The notes beneath the pieces were generated by a model. The model ran no database searches. It had not been told where the DNA came from and worked only from the letters and a program-made list of their open reading frames with translations. Below are positions 8,740-17,070 of a stretch of 64,000 nt of DNA, piece by piece. The DNA lies in the NCBI GenBank assembly GCA_965220045.1, contig OZ244803.1, positions 2,604,001 to 2,668,000 on the forward strand. Direction: 5' to 3'. Within the stretch, counting starts at the first letter, position 1. Each line of letters begins with the position of its first letter. The stretch comes from VXOZ01 sp965220045 (GTDB lineage Bacteria; Chloroflexota; UBA11872; VXOZ01). A program made the translations under genes and the position numbers.

Positions 8740-10083
8740 TTATAGTACTGCGAGCGCTGCGTTTGGCTCCGGCCGCACACCTTGGCGCAAGAGCGTGTGG
8801 ATGGCGTCTTCCGCCACTTGCAGGGTCCGGTCGATGTCGGCATCCGTATGCGCGAAACTGACGTGGTTGCGCTTGATGTTCATCGGCAGCTTGAAGACGC
8901 CGCGCTTGACGCATTCCTGCCGGTAGCGCACGAAGAAGTCAGCATCGTTCTGCAAGAGGTCGGTAAAGTTGCGCGCGGGGCCATCCATGAAATACGTGAC
9001 GAACACCGACCCGAAGCCCTCAACGTTGGCGGGAATGCCGGCGCCTTCCATGACATCCGTCAAGCCCGCGCGTATGCGGTCGCCGAGACGAAAGACTTCC
9101 TTGTGCACGTCCTGCGTCTCCATTATCTCGATGGTAGCCAGTGCAGCCGCGGTGCCGACCGCGTGGCCGTTATACGTGCCGGCGAAGAACGTATCGCCGC
9201 CGGGGGCGGTGTTGAAGCGCGACATAATCTCCCGCTTGCCGCCGACGGCCGCCAGCGGAAAGCCGTTGGCAATGGCCTTGCCCAGTGTGGTGACGTCCGG
9301 CGTGACACCTGCGACGCTCTGATAGCCGCCGAGACCGTGGCGAAAGCCGGTGATAACTTCGTCAAAGATAAGTACGATGCCGTGGGCGTCGCTCAGTTCA
9401 CGCAATGCCTCCAAAAAGCCGGGGAGCGGGCGCACGCAGCCGATATTGTGGGGAATGGGTTCCACGATAATCGCGGCAATCTCGCCTTCGTTAGCCAGTA
9501 TCGTGTCCTCCACCTCGCCGGCATCGTTGAATGTGCAGATGAGGGTGGCATCGGCGGTCTCTGCCATCATGCCCGCGGAGAGCAGGTCGCGCCCGCCAAT
9601 CATGTCCGGCGCGCTGATGACGTTGCGCAGCACGGCGTCATGCCAGCCGTGGTAGCAGCCTTGGAATTTTATGATCTTCTCACGGCCGGTGTGCGCGCGA
9701 GCGACCCGCAGCGCGTGAAACGTCGCTTCGGAACCGGCATTAGTGAAGAGCACTTGCTCGATGGACGGCACGTGCTCGACGACTTTTCCAGCCAGCGCGA
9801 TTTCCTGCGGCGTGGCGCCCACGCCGTAGAGGTCGGTCTCCCATAGTGCATCCTCGACGCGCTGCACCACCAAGGGATGCACGTGGCCGAGGATGAAAGG
9901 TCCAAAGGCAGCGTGGTAGTCGAGATACTCGTTGCCATCTACGTCCCAGATGCGGGCGCCCTCCGCGCGGTTGAATACCAGCCGGGGCTCTATGTTGCGG
10001 ATCGACGTGTGCACGCCGCCGGGCGCATACGCCTCGGCCTCGGCGAATAGTGCGGCGCTCTGCTCAGTTCGTACCATTCCCAC
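8740..10083 (-). CDS. Class III aminotransferase, glutamate-1-semialdehyde 2,1-aminomutase-like
   Basis: PLP enzyme of the HemL/class III aminotransferase group, 447 residues. The segments VLFTNAGSEATFHALRVARA (near 110-130), YHGWHD, IFDEVITGFR (aspartate that binds the PLP ring nitrogen) and TLGKAIANGFP with the Schiff-base lysine are intact. The N-terminal YAPGGVHTSIRNI is HemL-like, but no haem genes are nearby. The gene lies between fhs and a Gfo/Idh dehydrogenase, so a catabolic aminotransferase or aminomutase is at least as likely as haem synthesis. The GTG at 10083 is taken; the ATG two codons later has AAGGA at better spacing. Confidence 0.85.
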   Translation of the reverse strand: MGMVRTEQSAALFAEAEAYAPGGVHTSIRNIEPRLVFNRAEGARIWDVDGNEYLDYHAAFGPFILGHVHPLVVQRVEDALWETDLYGVGATPQEIALAGKVVEHVPSIEQVLFTNAGSEATFHALRVARAHTGREKIIKFQGCYHGWHDAVLRNVISAPDMIGGRDLLSAGMMAETADATLICTFNDAGEVEDTILANEGEIAAIIVEPIPHNIGCVRPLPGFLEALRELSDAHGIVLIFDEVITGFRHGLGGYQSVAGVTPDVTTLGKAIANGFPLAAVGGKREIMSRFNTAPGGDTFFAGTYNGHAVGTAAALATIEIMETQDVHKEVFRLGDRIRAGLTDVMEGAGIPANVEGFGSVFVTYFMDGPARNFTDLLQNDADFFVRYRQECVKRGVFKLPMNIKRNHVSFAHTDADIDRTLQVAEDAIHTLLRQGVRPEPNAALAVL

Positions 10084-10258
10084 AATCCTTGGTGTTTAGT
10101 CACTCGTTTTCGAATGTAATCTCGTGTGTGGACTCAATCAGCGCCATGATCCGGCGCATAGCATCATGATAGCGGAAACGCCTGCTGTGCACCGCCGAAT
10201 CATAGCGGCTCTGGGGCAATGGGAATACCGGCGGTAGCAAGGATCTCACGGCGGAGCG

Positions 10259-11293
10259 TCAGCGGGAAATGACCACGCGGTCACGTTCCGCCAGCGGCAA
10301 TGGCACCCGCGCGCCGTTGGAGGCATGGGACGCATACACCGCCAGCGCCAGTTCGAGAGCCGCTCGCCCGACCCGGCCGTCGGAGCGGCTGGGACAGTCT
10401 TCCTCGATGCAGCGGACAATCTCCTCAACGGCTCCCTGCATGCCGCTGCGCGGATACGCAACCAATGGAAACGGCCGCTTGACCATGGTGCGGGTGGAAG
10501 AATCGAACGTGAAGAACTCCGCATCGCTGCTGCTGAGGCGCAGGCGTCCGGCAGTGCCGATGACGTCAATCTCGAAGACCGGGCCGCTCTGACCGTCAAT
10601 GAAGCCCATCACGCCGTTGTGAAAACCCACGGCGGCGGTGCCGCCGGCATCCATGGCAACGTCGGCGCCTGGCGCAAGATTGCCCGCCACCCAGGCGGCG
10701 GCGCTCTGGCTGAACATCAACATCACATCCAGCCAATGGATGCCCGTATGTACGAGCACGCCGGCGAAATGCGCCGCAATGGTGCGCACGTTGCCGATGC
10801 GGCCGTCTTGAATCAGCGCTAGCGCGGTCTCATAGTAGGGGTCCCAACGCCGGGTGTGGTTGATCACGAGTTTGACATTGCGCTCGTCGCACGTAGCCAC
10901 CATCGCGTCGGCTTCCGCAAGACTGGTGGCGATAGCCTTCTCGCAGAAAACCGCCTTTACGCCCGCTTCCGCCGCCGCCTGCGTTACCGGCGCATGCAAC
11001 GGCGCGTGCGTGCAGACGCTCACGATGTCGAGATCTTCGCGCTGCAGCATCTCCTCGTATGAGGTGTAGGCCGCGATTGTCCCGAATGCCGGCTGCCACT
11101 GCTCCACATACGCCGCAGTCTTCTGTGGATCGACGTCGGCGACCGCACAAACGCGCGTCTGCGGCACCGCGGCATAGGCATGCGTGTGCGAATACGGCAG
11201 CAGCATGCGTCCCGCGTAGCCGGCTACTTCGTCCTGAATGCTGCCGGCCACGCGTCCTAAGCCGACGATGCCGACACGATACGTGGCTGTCAT
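10259..11293 (-). CDS. Gfo/Idh/MocA family oxidoreductase
   Basis: NAD(P)-dependent dehydrogenase, 344 residues, cytoplasmic. The N-terminal Rossmann motif VGIVGLGRVAGSI (6-18), the second-strand acidic residue in CAVADVDP, and the EKAIATS motif (family EKP variant with Ala in place of Pro) are visible. A C-terminal alpha/beta dimerisation domain with HTGIHWLDVMLMFS follows. The substrate is probably a sugar, inositol or related polyol but cannot be read from sequence. It lies upstream of and co-directional with the aminotransferase, 175 bases apart. Confidence 0.88.
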   Translation of the reverse strand: MTATYRVGIVGLGRVAGSIQDEVAGYAGRMLLPYSHTHAYAAVPQTRVCAVADVDPQKTAAYVEQWQPAFGTIAAYTSYEEMLQREDLDIVSVCTHAPLHAPVTQAAAEAGVKAVFCEKAIATSLAEADAMVATCDERNVKLVINHTRRWDPYYETALALIQDGRIGNVRTIAAHFAGVLVHTGIHWLDVMLMFSQSAAAWVAGNLAPGADVAMDAGGTAAVGFHNGVMGFIDGQSGPVFEIDVIGTAGRLRLSSSDAEFFTFDSSTRTMVKRPFPLVAYPRSGMQGAVEEIVRCIEEDCPSRSDGRVGRAALELALAVYASHASNGARVPLPLAERDRVVISR

Positions 11294-11429
11294 GTGCAGG
11301 TTACCCTTTCCAACTCCACTAACCCCTCCAAAATCGACTACTAAAGAGACTTGCCGTCAATGCTATCCAGTACAGAAGTTTCGTTGCAAGCTTGCGCAAG
11401 CGTACAGTCATGGGTGATCGCAAGCCAAT

Positions 11430-11912
11430 CTATTGAGCGCGTGTTAACGGCTCAACATCGTTGCCAATCACCACCTCTCCGGTTCTACCTTCATACGTCA
11501 AAATGAAGTTTCGAAGGAAAGACCTCCCAAGGAGCGCGGAGTGAGGCTGGCCGCCAGACACTAGGTGAACGCCAGAGAACCTTCCAAAGATTGTGTAGTC
11601 TAAGGCCGGCACATAGATTTGCGCCAAATAGACAACGGTTTCACTTGCTCCTTGTATCCCAGCGATTCGACTCGTATCAACTGCTGGCAGTTGCAGTTTC
11701 CGGGCAAGCGCAGAGTCAATGCAACTCTCCGTCGCACCTGTATCTACCAATGCGGGCAACTCCAACTCAGGTAAGTTGGGTGAGGATGAACGATCGGGGT
11801 GGTAACTGGGATCAAACCCAATCTGAACGCGCAAAGTTGGCCCAAACGCAATCAATTGGTCTTGACCAGACCAAGTTTCTAAGTCTTTGAAACCTATCCT
11901 AGTTGTCGGCAT
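11430..11912 (-). CDS. Retropepsin-like aspartic protease domain protein
   Basis: Small single-domain protein (160 residues) with the pepsin/retropepsin motif LPALVDTGATESCID near 51-65 (D-T-G-A) and a second conserved block SALLGRSFLRNFIL near 125-138, as in gag-polyprotein-type aspartyl proteases of bacteria. It has no signal peptide or membrane helix. Its start overlaps the 3' end of the preceding small gene by 14 bases, so the two are translationally coupled. Whether it is an active dimeric protease or a non-catalytic domain is unknown. Confidence 0.75.
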   Translation of the reverse strand: MPTTRIGFKDLETWSGQDQLIAFGPTLRVQIGFDPSYHPDRSSSPNLPELELPALVDTGATESCIDSALARKLQLPAVDTSRIAGIQGASETVVYLAQIYVPALDYTIFGRFSGVHLVSGGQPHSALLGRSFLRNFILTYEGRTGEVVIGNDVEPLTRAQ

Positions 11913-12150
11913 AGGTTACGGGCCTGAACATAACAGAAGCGGGCAAGGTCGCTGGAGGAGCTCCCACTTGCCGAATGAGATAAGGTCCCCGACCAAACCG
12001 CCTTGTAGCATCGGCAGCAGCATCCTGAAAGTCATCGTAGGATCCCGAGAGGTCTTCCCCGTAAATGACTACCCACTTGTGCATGTGCTCACGCTCCAAG
12101 CAATCGCGCATCTTCTCATATGCGGCAATCTCTTTGTCAAGAACTCCCAT
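11899..12150 (-). CDS. Small conserved protein paired with the retropepsin-like gene
   Basis: 83 residues from the ATG at 12150, chosen for its AAGGAG ribosome site 6 bases upstream; a frame open to 12195 would add 15 residues without one. An N-terminal charged helix (LDKEIAAYEKMRDCLEREH) is followed by KWVVIYGEDLSGSYDDFQDA and then RRFGRGPYLIRQVGAPP, a pattern I recall from small hypothetical proteins encoded next to retropepsin-like genes. Function is unknown. The GPYLIRQVG core looks like a small beta-rich fold. It could be the substrate, chaperone or antitoxin of its partner. Confidence 0.65.
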   Translation of the reverse strand: MGVLDKEIAAYEKMRDCLEREHMHKWVVIYGEDLSGSYDDFQDAAADATRRFGRGPYLIRQVGAPPATLPASVMFRPVTYADN

Positions 12151-12546
12151 GATGCGCTCCTTCGCTTTGCTTCTAATAGTGACAGTGTACAGCAAGGCAG
12201 CAATCCTACGACAGTCCCGCTATTGGGCTTGCTATGCGGTGGCTCAGTCTTTGGGTGGTCGAGCATATCTCACATCAACCTTTGCGTAACAAGAGACGCA
12301 CGGCCAAAGCCATGCAATTTACCCCTGCCGTCTGCTGTTTCGCAGTCTGACGGATATTGAGGAATAGTAACAAGCATACGACCATTGTCTATGTGATCTT
12401 CCTTGCCAAAGCGAGCCTTCTTCCATACTTGCAGTCAATAACCTGATCACTAGCCCCAAGGCTCTGGGCTCGCTACAATGATGGTGGACTTTCCGCGCAA
12501 TTCATCTAAGTCATGTAACAACGAGGCAGAGAACCAACGGCGCACC
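12151..12546. other. Intergenic region between divergent genes
   Basis: Nearly 400 bases separating the retropepsin pair from the NAD synthetase genes. A TACAAT possible -10 box near 12473 lies immediately before the chosen nitrilase start region. No gene, RNA or repeat family is recognised. Confidence 0.5.
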
Positions 12547-13431
12547 ATGCTTCCCGAACGCACGAAGAGTCCGCTCAAGTCACTCCGCATCGGCCTGGCG
12601 CAGATTAATCCACATCTCGGCGATGTTGAGCGCAACATTCAGAAACATTTGGACGTCATTGCCGAGGCGGAGGCGCAAGCCGTCGACCTGCTTGTTTTTC
12701 CTGAGCTCTCACTCCACGGCTACTACCTGGAAGACCTCGTAGCGGAGACGGCGTGCCGGCTGGACGACCCCCGTCTCACGCCGCTCCTTGCCGCCAGCGA
12801 ACGCCTGAGCCTTCTCATCGGCATGGTGGAAGAGTCCGCCGACCAGCGCTTCTACAATAGCGGCGTGTACCTGGAGGCCGGGCAGGTGCACCACGTCCAC
12901 CGCAAGGTGTACCTGGCAACCTACGGCATGTTCGACGAAGGCCGCTACCTCGCGGCCGGTGAGCACCTGCGCGCCTACGACACGCGCTTCGGCCGCTGCG
13001 GGGCATTGATCTGCGAGGATTTCTGGCACCCTTCAGCGGTAAGTGTTGTCCACGCCGACGGGGCGGACCTCATCCTGGGTATTTCCAGCGGTCCCGGTCG
13101 CGGCGTGTCCGGCGAATCGCAAGACCTGCGCAGTGCGGAAACGTGGCACAACCTCAATAGCCTCTACGCCCGCATGTTTACGAGCTTTGTGGCGTACTGC
13201 AACCGCGTGGGCTATGAAGACGGCGTCAACTTCTGGGGCGGTTCGGAGATCGTCGGCCCGGACGGCACCGTGGTCGCGCGCGCTCCGTATTTCGAGGAAA
13301 CGCTGGTCACGGCGGATATTTCCGCCAACGCCTTGCGCCGCCAGCGGTCGCTCTTGCCTCTATTGCGCGACGAACGGCTGGACCTCACGTATCGTGAATG
13401 GCGCCGCATCTATCGCGAGCGGTACGAATGA
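12547..13431 (+). CDS. Nitrilase-superfamily amidase, probable glutaminase subunit of NAD synthetase
   Basis: Carbon-nitrogen hydrolase fold, 294 residues from the ATG at 12547 (ATGs at 12478 and 12481 extend it by about 23). The Glu-Lys-Cys triad is visible in FPELSLHGYY, HRKVYLATYGMFDEGRY and ALICEDFWHPS. This matches the glutaminase half of glutamine-dependent NAD synthetase, which supplies ammonia. Its stop overlaps the nadE start (ATGA), so the two halves that are fused in many bacteria are separate but coupled genes here. A stand-alone amidase is possible but less likely given this pairing. Confidence 0.85.
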   Translation: MLPERTKSPLKSLRIGLAQINPHLGDVERNIQKHLDVIAEAEAQAVDLLVFPELSLHGYYLEDLVAETACRLDDPRLTPLLAASERLSLLIGMVEESADQRFYNSGVYLEAGQVHHVHRKVYLATYGMFDEGRYLAAGEHLRAYDTRFGRCGALICEDFWHPSAVSVVHADGADLILGISSGPGRGVSGESQDLRSAETWHNLNSLYARMFTSFVAYCNRVGYEDGVNFWGGSEIVGPDGTVVARAPYFEETLVTADISANALRRQRSLLPLLRDERLDLTYREWRRIYRERYE

Positions 13432-14288
13432 AGCGAGAGTCGCGTACAGACCTGATCCGCAAAGCGCGGAGCGCGCTGGAACTCAACCTGCCGCTCACCG
13501 TGGAGATTCTCCATAGTTTCATCCGCAACGAGGTGCACAAATTCGGCTTTACGCGGGCAGTATTGAATCTCTCCGGCGGCATCGATTCCGCGCTCTCCGC
13601 CTACCTGGCCGCCGGCGCCCTGGGGCCGGAAAACGTACTGGCGCTGCTATTGCCGTACCGCGCCTCGAACCCCGACAGCCGCAGCGACGCCGAAGCCGTA
13701 GTGGAGGCTTTGGGAATTTCGGCAAGTCTGTTGGACATTACGCCATTGGTTGACCCGTACTTTGCCGAATTTGCCGATATGGACGTGAAGCGGCGCGGCA
13801 ACGTGATGGCGCGGGCGCGCATGATCGTCCTCTACGACCAGTCGGTCGCATTCGACAGCCTGCCGCTGGGCACGAGCAACAAGACGGAACTGCTCTTGGG
13901 CTACAGCACGCTGCACGGCGATATGGCGAGCGCGGTCAATCCGATCGGCGATCTTTACAAGACCCAGGTACGGCAATTGTCGCGACACCTGGCGATCCCG
14001 GAGGCAATCATAGAAAAACCGCCGAGCGCCGACCTCTGGCCGGGTCAATCCGATGAGGGCGAGCTGGGGTTTGCGTATGAAGACGTCGATCACCTGCTGT
14101 ACCTGCTGGTAGACGAGCGCTACCGCCCGGAGGAGCTGATCGCCGCAGGGTTCGAGCAGGATTTTGTGAGGCAGGTGACACGCGTCGTGCAGTCCATGCA
14201 ATACAAGCGCCGTCCACCCATCATCGCCAAGCTCTCCCAACGTACCATTGAGCGCGACTTCCGCTATCCCCGCGACTGGGGACGCTGA
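13428..14288 (+). CDS. nadE: NAD(+) synthetase, ATP-pyrophosphatase subunit
   Basis: Amidates deamido-NAD to NAD, the last step of NAD synthesis. It is 286 residues from the ATG that overlaps the preceding stop by 4 bases. The PP-loop LNLSGGIDSALSAYL lies near 45-59. TSNKTELLLGYSTLHGDM and the NPIGDLYKTQVRQL block, then KPPSADLWPGQSDEGELGF, are characteristic. It lacks its own glutaminase domain. The upstream nitrilase-fold gene would supply ammonia, so I read the two as one split enzyme. Confidence 0.94.
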   Translation: MKRESRTDLIRKARSALELNLPLTVEILHSFIRNEVHKFGFTRAVLNLSGGIDSALSAYLAAGALGPENVLALLLPYRASNPDSRSDAEAVVEALGISASLLDITPLVDPYFAEFADMDVKRRGNVMARARMIVLYDQSVAFDSLPLGTSNKTELLLGYSTLHGDMASAVNPIGDLYKTQVRQLSRHLAIPEAIIEKPPSADLWPGQSDEGELGFAYEDVDHLLYLLVDERYRPEELIAAGFEQDFVRQVTRVVQSMQYKRRPPIIAKLSQRTIERDFRYPRDWGR

Positions 14289-14344
14289 GTTCGTTCTTTT
14301 GTATGGGAAAACAGTTGGCGAATCCCGAAGTAGTGCCGAGTATC

Positions 14345-14366
14345 CCCTCTCCCTCGAGGGAGAGGG
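14345..14366. repeat. GAGAGGG-family palindrome
   Basis: A perfect 22-bp palindrome of CCCTCTCCCTC and its complement, followed by TTAGGGTGAGGG. The same family occurs at 15172-15192, 22173-22195, 22288-22322, 57456-57490 and 57632-57688. This copy lies between nadE and rsmI and could form a hairpin in the transcript. Confidence 0.85.
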
Positions 14367-14444
14367 TTAGGGTGAGGGTGTTCTTCGGCCAATCTGCCCC
14401 ATTTCGACTGCAAGGCGATAGTGAGAAAGGCGTAATCGGCAGCA

Positions 14445-15125
14445 ATGAGCGGACTCCTCTACGTGGTGGCAACGCCCATAGGCAATCTTGAGGACATTAC
14501 CCTGCGCGCGGTGCGCATTCTGCGCGAAGCGGACCTGATCGCCGCCGAAGACACACGCCACACGCGCAAGCTGCTCACGCATCTGGACATTCATACGCCG
14601 CTCACCAGCTTCCACGCCCATAGCGGTACCGTCCGCTTGGAGCGGATTCTCCGCGACCTGGAGGATGGCAAGAACGTGGCCCTCGTCACGGACGCCGGTA
14701 CGCCCGGCATTGCCGATCCGGGACAACCCCTGATTGCCGCAGCCGTGGAAAAGGGATTTCCGGTTATTGCGGTGCCGGGGCCGACCGCAGCCGCGGCTGC
14801 CGTGTCTATCGCCGGGTTTCCGGGGAGCATGTTCTGCTTCTTGGGTTTCTTGCCGGGACGGCCGTCGCGCCGCAAGCGACTCTTGGCGAGCGTTGCCGAC
14901 TTGCCTTTCACACTCGTGATCTACGCCTCACCCTACCGGCTGGTTGAGGATCTCGAAACATGCCTCGCGTGCCTGGGCGACCGCGAAATCGTGGTGGCGC
15001 GCGAACTAACGAAAATGCATGAAGAGGTGCTGCGCGGCACAATCACGGAGATACTGGCGCACCTTGCCGAGAGTCAGCCGCGCGGCGAATTCACGCTGGC
15101 GATACGCGGTGTGAGCGTGCGCTGA
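14445..15125 (+). CDS. rsmI: 16S rRNA (cytidine(1402)-2'-O)-methyltransferase
   Basis: SAM-dependent ribose methylation of C1402 in the 16S decoding centre. The tetrapyrrole-methylase fold is evident from LYVVATPIGNLEDIT (5-19), AAEDTRHTRKLL (34-45), the GTPGIADPG loop near 86-94 and the VPGPTAAAAAVSIAGFP block. At 226 residues it is somewhat shorter than the 270-290 residues of many homologues, which carry a C-terminal extension that is absent here. It follows nadE by 156 bases, with a GAGAGGG palindrome between them. Confidence 0.92.
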   Translation: MSGLLYVVATPIGNLEDITLRAVRILREADLIAAEDTRHTRKLLTHLDIHTPLTSFHAHSGTVRLERILRDLEDGKNVALVTDAGTPGIADPGQPLIAAAVEKGFPVIAVPGPTAAAAAVSIAGFPGSMFCFLGFLPGRPSRRKRLLASVADLPFTLVIYASPYRLVEDLETCLACLGDREIVVARELTKMHEEVLRGTITEILAHLAESQPRGEFTLAIRGVSVR

Positions 15126-15171
15126 GCGGCGTATAATCTACTGGGGAGGCAGCAGATTCCCCTCGCCCTGA

Positions 15172-15192
15172 CCCTCTCCCGCGGGGAGAGGG
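15172..15192. repeat. GAGAGGG-family palindrome
   Basis: CCCTCTCCC and GGGAGAGGG-type arms around a short CG-rich loop; same family as 14345-14366. Confidence 0.75.
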
Positions 15193-15278
15193 AACGGACT
15201 GGAACCGAATAAATGGCTCGGGCTCAAGCTTGAGGCTCTGCCATTCACTTGGCCTCATACATGCGTGAGTGAAAACCC

Positions 15279-15306
15279 GTAGGGGCACGATAAATCGTGC
15301 CCCTAC
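15279..15306. repeat. GTAGGGGCAC palindrome, copy 1
   Basis: 28 bases with arms GTAGGGGCACGAT and ATCGTGCCCCTAC, imperfect only at the centre. The outer arms are identical to copies at 17041-17070 and 45681-45708; only the central bases vary. Confidence 0.85.
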
Positions 15307-15434
15307 ATGAAGGGATGGCAATTTAGCGGGACCTGGCTTGAGAAACGCCGTGGGTGCGCACTCGCGTGACCCGTTCGCGAGCTCAAAAGAGACCCTATTA
15401 CAGATGTACTGTTGGTAAAGAGGGAGCGATTTCC

Positions 15435-16676
15435 ATGACTGAGAAGCTTGCCCGCGACGGCGGCGCCCCGGTGCGGACCGCGCCGTTTCCCACCTGGCCG
15501 GTGTGGGACGGTGTGGATGAAAAAGCAATGCTCGAGGCGTTGCGCTCCGGCGTGTGGGGGCGTAATTCCGGCTCACAGGTCGTCGCATTTGAAGAGGAAT
15601 TCGCTGCCTTTCAGGGCACGAAGTACTGCATTGCCTTGGTCAATGGAACATGCGCCTTGGAGCTCGGCCTGCGGGTGCTGGACGTGGAGTACGGCGACGA
15701 GGTGATCTGTCCGTCGTACACGTTTGTCGCCACGCCCGCCGCGCCGCTCTTCTTGGGCGCGATTCCGGTGTTCGCCGACATTGACCCCGCTACGTTCGAA
15801 CTCGATCCCGCCTCGGTGGAGGCTGCCATCACCCCGCGCACCAAAGCCATCATCCCGGTGCACATCGCCGGCCAACCGCCGGACATGGACGGCATTCTGG
15901 CGGTGGCACAGAAGCACAACCTGCGCGTGCTGGAAGACGCGGCCCAGGCCCATGGCGCCTCGTGGCGCGACCAGGATGTGGGCGGCGTCGGCGATCTCGG
16001 CAGCTTTAGCTTTCAGTCGAGCAAGAACCTGAATTGCGGGGAAGGCGGCGCGATTTGCACGAACGACCAGGAGCTTGCCGAGTTGACGTGGTCGGTGATG
16101 AACGTGGGTCGCCTGCGGGAGGGGGCCTGGTACCAGCATGAACGTCTGGGTTGGAACTACCGCCTGAGCGAGTTTCACGGCGCGCTGCTGCGGTCACAAC
16201 TCACCCGCGTGCCCGAGCAGATGGCAACGCGAGAAGCCAATGCGCGCTACCTCGACACTCACCTAGCCGAGATTCCCGGCATCACGCCGCAACACCGCCC
16301 GCCCGAGGTGACCGGCCACGCCCACCACCTGTATATGCTGCGGTACGACAAAGCCGCCTTTGGCGGCAACGACCGCGCTTCTTTCATCAAGGCGTTGAGC
16401 GCAGAGGGCATTCCCTGCTCGCCCGGCTACGATTGGCCCTGCCACGAACAGAACGCCGTCAAGAACTCCGTGCGCGACATCCTGCAGAAACTGGGCCGCA
16501 ACGACGATCCCCTCGACCGTCCATTGCCGGTTACCGACCGCATCGCCCACGAAGAAGGTGTCTGGCTGCCGCAAAGCGTCCTGCTGGCGAACGAGGCGGA
16601 CATGCAGCAGATCGTCGACGCCGTGGCCAAAGTACAACGGGCGTTCAGTATGGCAAGAGCCGCGGAGAAGATTTAA
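15435..16676 (+). CDS. DegT/DnrJ/EryC1/StrS family aminotransferase
   Basis: PLP-dependent sugar or amino-polyketide precursor aminotransferase, 413 residues. The start is the ATG at 15435 behind AGGGAG. The family landmarks are ALVNGTCALELGLRVLDVEYGDEVI, SYTFVATPAAPLFLGA, LEDAAQAHGASW and SFSFQSSKNLNCGEGGA with the probable PLP lysine. The overall pattern is close to 3-amino-5-hydroxybenzoate-synthase-like members that sit beside Gfo/Idh dehydrogenases. The neighbouring deacetylase and Gfo/Idh genes suggest action on an amino-sugar or cyclitol, but no cell-surface polysaccharide cluster is present. Confidence 0.88.
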   Translation: MTEKLARDGGAPVRTAPFPTWPVWDGVDEKAMLEALRSGVWGRNSGSQVVAFEEEFAAFQGTKYCIALVNGTCALELGLRVLDVEYGDEVICPSYTFVATPAAPLFLGAIPVFADIDPATFELDPASVEAAITPRTKAIIPVHIAGQPPDMDGILAVAQKHNLRVLEDAAQAHGASWRDQDVGGVGDLGSFSFQSSKNLNCGEGGAICTNDQELAELTWSVMNVGRLREGAWYQHERLGWNYRLSEFHGALLRSQLTRVPEQMATREANARYLDTHLAEIPGITPQHRPPEVTGHAHHLYMLRYDKAAFGGNDRASFIKALSAEGIPCSPGYDWPCHEQNAVKNSVRDILQKLGRNDDPLDRPLPVTDRIAHEEGVWLPQSVLLANEADMQQIVDAVAKVQRAFSMARAAEKI

Positions 16677-16840
16677 GCACGGTAGGATGTCACTCTAAAG
16701 GGCTCTCCTACCTACCGGTCGATTTCTCTCCGGCGGTCTCCAAACCGTTTGCCTCCTCACTGTTCTTGCTGAGGGCTGCACGAACCCCTTGTCGAAGCAT
16801 GAACGGGGGTGGAGCGGATTCCCGTGACAAGTCCCAGGGC

Positions 16841-16884
16841 CCAATCCGTTCACCCTTCGACGCGGCTCAGGGCGAACGGATTGG
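16841..16884. repeat. TTCGACnGGCTCAG repeat with inverted arms CCAATCCGTTC
   Basis: The core resembles TTCGACGCGGCTCAGG, flanked by CCAATCCGTTC and its exact complement GAACGGATTGG. Related copies with different arms lie at 18167-18211, 20549-20587 and 45995-46043. Confidence 0.85.
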
Positions 16885-16915
16885 GTTTCTTGTCGATTCG
16901 CCTAGCTTAGTCCGT

Positions 16916-16944
16916 GTAGCGCGGGGGCTTGTCCCCCGCTCCGG
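16916..16944. repeat. GCGGGGGCTTGTCCCCCGC hairpin repeat
   Basis: Stem GCGGGGG-CTTGT-CCCCCGC, preceded by TGTA and followed by TCCGG. The same sequence occurs in inverse orientation at 45791-45818. Confidence 0.8.
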
Positions 16945-17040
16945 ATGCCCAACACAAAGGGCGACTAAGATGGTGTCCGCGCCCCGTGCCGAGGCAATCT
17001 AACGCAGGAATGAGGGGTCTTGCCAGCGCCATTTCAACTA

Positions 17041-17070
17041 CGTAGGGGCACGATATATCGTGCCCCTACG
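17041..17070. repeat. GTAGGGGCAC palindrome, copy 2 (perfect)
   Basis: A perfect 30-bp palindrome: CGTAGGGGCACGATA followed by its complement. It contains the stop codon of the minus-strand deacetylase gene and could also act as a transcription terminator hairpin for it, though no T-run follows. Confidence 0.9.

Larger units (their letters stand above)
15126..15434. other. Intergenic region with two palindromic repeats
   Basis: Between rsmI and the DegT aminotransferase. It holds a GAGAGGG-family copy (15172-15192), a GTAGGGGCAC palindrome (15279-15306) and a TATAAT string at 15132-15137 that could be a -10 box for the downstream gene. Confidence 0.6.
16677..17065. other. Intergenic region packed with dispersed repeats
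   Basis: Between convergent genes. It holds a degenerate (about 16761-16810) and a good copy (16841-16884) of the TTCGACnGGCTCAG family and a GGGGGCTTGTCCCCC hairpin (16916-16944), and it runs into the palindrome at 17041-17070. No gene is recognised. Confidence 0.7.

Noticed and set aside
8782..9846. Long open frame antisense to the aminotransferase (354 codons)
   Set aside because: Overlaps a gene with intact PLP motifs and has no family features of its own.
16151..17002. Plus-strand 283-codon frame overlapping the DegT aminotransferase
   Set aside because: It is the +2 frame of the aminotransferase running into repeat sequence; Arg/Pro-rich and without motifs.
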